From: Tatumella sp. JGM91
GTDB taxonomy: Bacteria > Pseudomonadota > Gammaproteobacteria > Enterobacterales > Enterobacteriaceae
DNA length: 62,760 bases
NCBI RefSeq assembly: GCF_018257575.1
Contig: NZ_JAERJP010000020.1
Span: 1-62,760, forward strand
Reading direction: 5' to 3'
The notes under the pieces are model-generated. The model saw only the letters and a list, made by a program, of their open reading frames with translations, was not told the DNA's origin and searched no databases. The stretch's first letter is position 1; each line of letters opens with the position of its first letter. The translations under genes were made by a program, and so were the position numbers. This document shows positions 60,995-62,760 of this stretch, one piece after another.

Positions 60995-62302
60995 CTACAA
61001 CGCCATTCCTTTGCCCTTCTTATGCAGCCCCAGCGCTATCAGGAAAGAAATTGCCCCCATCACTGACACATACCAGAAAAAAGTACTCTCAGTGCCGACA
61101 TCCTTCAGTAGCAAAGCAACGTATTCCGCAGAGCCACCAAAAATAGCATTGGCTAATGCATAAGGCAGACCGACCCCCAGAGCCCTGACTTGCGGCGGGA
61201 ACATTTCGGCTTTAAGTACGCCGCTGATAGCCGTATAAAAACTGGTGATCAGTAATGCAACCGTAATTAATAACAAGGTCAGAGCACCACTGTTGCCCGG
61301 AGTCTTTAATAAGGTGAGTAACGGTACCGTGCAGATGGCGACACCGGCACCGAAAATCAGCATTGATGCACGGCGGCCTATTTTATCGGACAACGCACCA
61401 ATCAATGGTTGTATCACCATAAAAATCAATAAAGCGCAGGTCATGATCAGGCTGGCTGACTTCACATTAAAGCCGGCAGTATTGACCAGGTACTTTTGCA
61501 TGTAGGTTGTAAAAGTATAGAAGCTTAATGATCCTCCGGCAGTAAACCCGATAACCATCAAAAAAGCGCGCCAGTGATTTTTCAGTAAGCTGGTAATACT
61601 TCCTGCATCTTTATCATTACGGGTTGTGGTATCAGAAGTTTCATGCAGTGAGCGTCTTAACCAGACAGCAACGACAGCCAGTACCGCGCCGAGAATAAAC
61701 GGTATTCTCCAGCCCCAGGTCCGTAATTCCTGATCAGACAATATTTGCTGCAGTATAACAACCGTCAGTACAGCCAGTAATTGCCCGCCAATCAGCGTGA
61801 CATACTGAAAAGAGGCATAGAAGCCTTTACGCCCCTGTACTGCGACTTCACTCATATAGGTAGCACTGGTGCCGTATTCCCCGCCTACCGACAGTCCCTG
61901 TAACATACGGGCCAGCAGTAGCAGCGCCGGAGCCCATACCCCGACGACAGTGTAAGAAGGTAAGCAGGCGATAACCAGTGAACCAAAACACATCATGCAT
62001 ACGGAGATCAGCATTGAGTTTTTACGACCATAACGGTCCGCAATATAACCAAACAGCCAGCCACCAATCGGACGCATTAAGAATCCGGCAGCGAATATAC
62101 CTGCGGTTTTTAACAGTTGCGAGGTTGTATCGCCTTCCGGAAAGAAGATATGCGCAAAATATAATGAGAAGAAGGAATAGACATAAAAGTCAAACCACTC
62201 AACCAGATTCCCTGAGGAAGCACCGACAATTGCTTTGATACGATCGGCGTTGGTCATTGGTGTTTCTGCGGAAGCTGCCGCAGAAAGGGGGCTCTTTATC
62301 AT
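60995..62302 (-). CDS. kgtP: alpha-ketoglutarate:H+ symporter KgtP
   Basis: MFS metabolite:proton symporter with 12 membrane segments that imports 2-oxoglutarate. The 435 residues are very close to E. coli Kgt[55 protein letters not shown] and [20 protein letters not shown]. It is on the same strand as the following rrn operon, as in E. coli, where rrnG lies next to it. Confidence 0.96.
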   Translation of the reverse strand: MIKSPLSAAASAETPMTNADRIKAIVGASSGNLVEWFDFYVYSFFSLYFAHIFFPEGDTTSQLLKTAGIFAAGFLMRPIGGWLFGYIADRYGRKNSMLISVCMMCFGSLVIACLPSYTVVGVWAPALLLLARMLQGLSVGGEYGTSATYMSEVAVQGRKGFYASFQYVTLIGGQLLAVLTVVILQQILSDQELRTWGWRIPFILGAVLAVVAVWLRRSLHETSDTTTRNDKDAGSITSLLKNHWRAFLMVIGFTAGGSLSFYTFTTYMQKYLVNTAGFNVKSASLIMTCALLIFMVIQPLIGALSDKIGRRASMLIFGAGVAICTVPLLTLLKTPGNSGALTLLLITVALLITSFYTAISGVLKAEMFPPQVRALGVGLPYALANAIFGGSAEYVALLLKDVGTESTFFWYVSVMGAISFLIALGLHKKGKGMAL

Positions 62303-62690
62303 AGATGGCCTTATGTTTTATTAGACATTTATTGGTCACTCAAGCATAAGTATCACAGAATTAAAGTAAAGCTTATTTATCATTTTTTGTTATATCAATA
62401 AACCAAAAGTGCTGACAGAAGCATAAGATAAGAGAAAACCGCAGATATTTAGTATTAATTGCGAAGATCAGCTGATTTAAAATATTAACTGGTGTTTTTC
62501 CGTCAAAGAAAAAGCAGATTTGTCTGTAATAACTGACAGACTGGCGGCTGATGCCCTTCTGTACAGAAAGTTAAGAACAATTTATGAACATTTTATTCCG
62601 CCGGGTATGCCATAAGAAGACAGTCATACGGGAAATACATCACAGAGATGCCGTTATTCTGTACAGAAGGATTTTAAAAAACCAATGCAA
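62303..62690. other. kgtP upstream region with repeated palindromes
   Basis: No gene is seen. 62303-62470 is A/T-rich and probably holds the kgtP promoter. The perfect 12-base palindrome TTCTGTACAGAA occurs twice, at 62557-62568 and 62657-62668, exactly 100 bases apart, and each copy follows GATGCC by a few bases. A looser inverted repeat GTCTGT-N8-ACAGAC is at 62522-62541. Confidence 0.6.
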
Positions 62691-62716
62691 AAAGGCCATC
62701 CGTCAGGATGGCCTTT
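62691..62716. terminator. rrn operon terminator
   Basis: AAAGGCCATCC-GTCA-GGATGGCCTTT is an 11-bp perfect hairpin directly after the 5S gene on the minus strand. The same GGCCATCCGTCAGGATGGCC stem is familiar from enteric rrn operons. It has A/T flanks on both sides. Confidence 0.88.
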
Positions 62717-62728
62717 CTGTCTTATTGG

Positions 62729-62760
62729 ATGCCTGGCAGTTCCCTACTCTCGCATGGGGA
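62729..62760 (-). rRNA. rrf: 5S ribosomal RNA, 3' end (partial, runs off the right edge)
   Basis: Bases 62729-62760 are the reverse complement of the conserved enteric 5S 3' end (CCCCATGCGAGAGTAGGGAA core, then CTGCCAGGCAT). Only the last 32 of about 120 bases are in the window. The rest of the operon lies to the right. Confidence 0.93.

Noticed and set aside
62522-62541. CTG-N10-CAG pattern resembling a LexA box upstream of kgtP
   Set aside because: The interior is not the alternating A/T of LexA sites and kgtP is not an SOS gene; it is reported only as an inverted repeat.

Overview
The window is chromosomal DNA of a gamma-proteobacterium of the order Enterobacterales. Almost every gene has a close E. 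coli counterpart, often in the same local order, and the regulatory sites are enteric (TyrR, LexA, CRP, PhoB, MetJ, a sigma-32 heat-shock promoter, a pheL attenuator, an rrn P1 promoter). The mixture of a methionine-salvage set (mtn), a Klebsiella-like purine-degradation set (hpx) and general synteny fits Erwiniaceae or a neighbouring family. I cannot fix the genus from sequence alone. No phage, insertion sequence, CRISPR array or tRNA gene was seen.

Layout. Bases 1-60 are an rrn P1 promoter firing out of the left edge. 169-9762 is the clpB, pgeF-rluD, bamD, raiA, pheL-pheA, tyrA-aroF block. 10436-11400 holds two tandem RcnB-like periplasmic proteins. 11688-19453 is proBA, phoE, crl, frsA, gpt, pepD. 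19836-22342 is a two-gene sugar-type ABC importer behind a MetJ-like operator. 22385-25907 is dinB, dpaA (yafK), yafJ, gmhA. 26065-31783 is the methionine-salvage set mtnK, mtnA, mtnD, mtnC, mtnE and an omega-amidase, with MetJ-like operators in both divergent gaps. 31795-41112 is purine and ureide degradation: hiuH, uraD, hpxK, hpxJ, a truncated ABC ATPase, an RpiR-type regulator, hpxWXYZ and puuE. 41288-54214 is speG, ygaC, ygaM, nrdIEF (nrdH missing), proVWX, mprA, emrAB. 54319-62302 is yfiF, trxC, tapT, patZ, pssA, kgtP. The right edge is an rrn terminator and the 3' end of a 5S rRNA gene on the minus strand.

How the genes work together. Methionine salvage: the MetJ-linked importer may bring in methylthioribose, MtnK phosphorylates it, MtnA isomerises it, MtnC and MtnD carry out later steps, MtnE transaminates the 2-oxo acid, and the omega-amidase removes the oxo-glutaramate by-product. 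MtnB is not in the window. Purine degradation: HiuH, UraD, PuuE, HpxK and HpxJ lead from 5-hydroxyisourate to oxalurate and glycine, and HpxWXYZ are associated with the oxamate end. Urate oxidase and an intact transporter are not here. NrdIEF, ProU and EmrAB are complete operons except for the lost nrdH.

The most informative observations are the three MetJ-like operators that tie an orphan ABC importer to the mtn genes, the loss of nrdH behind a retained NrdR/Fur-type control region, the truncated hpx transporter gene, and the rrn sequences of identical orientation at both edges, which imply a rearrangement relative to E. coli or an assembly cut at rrn copies.
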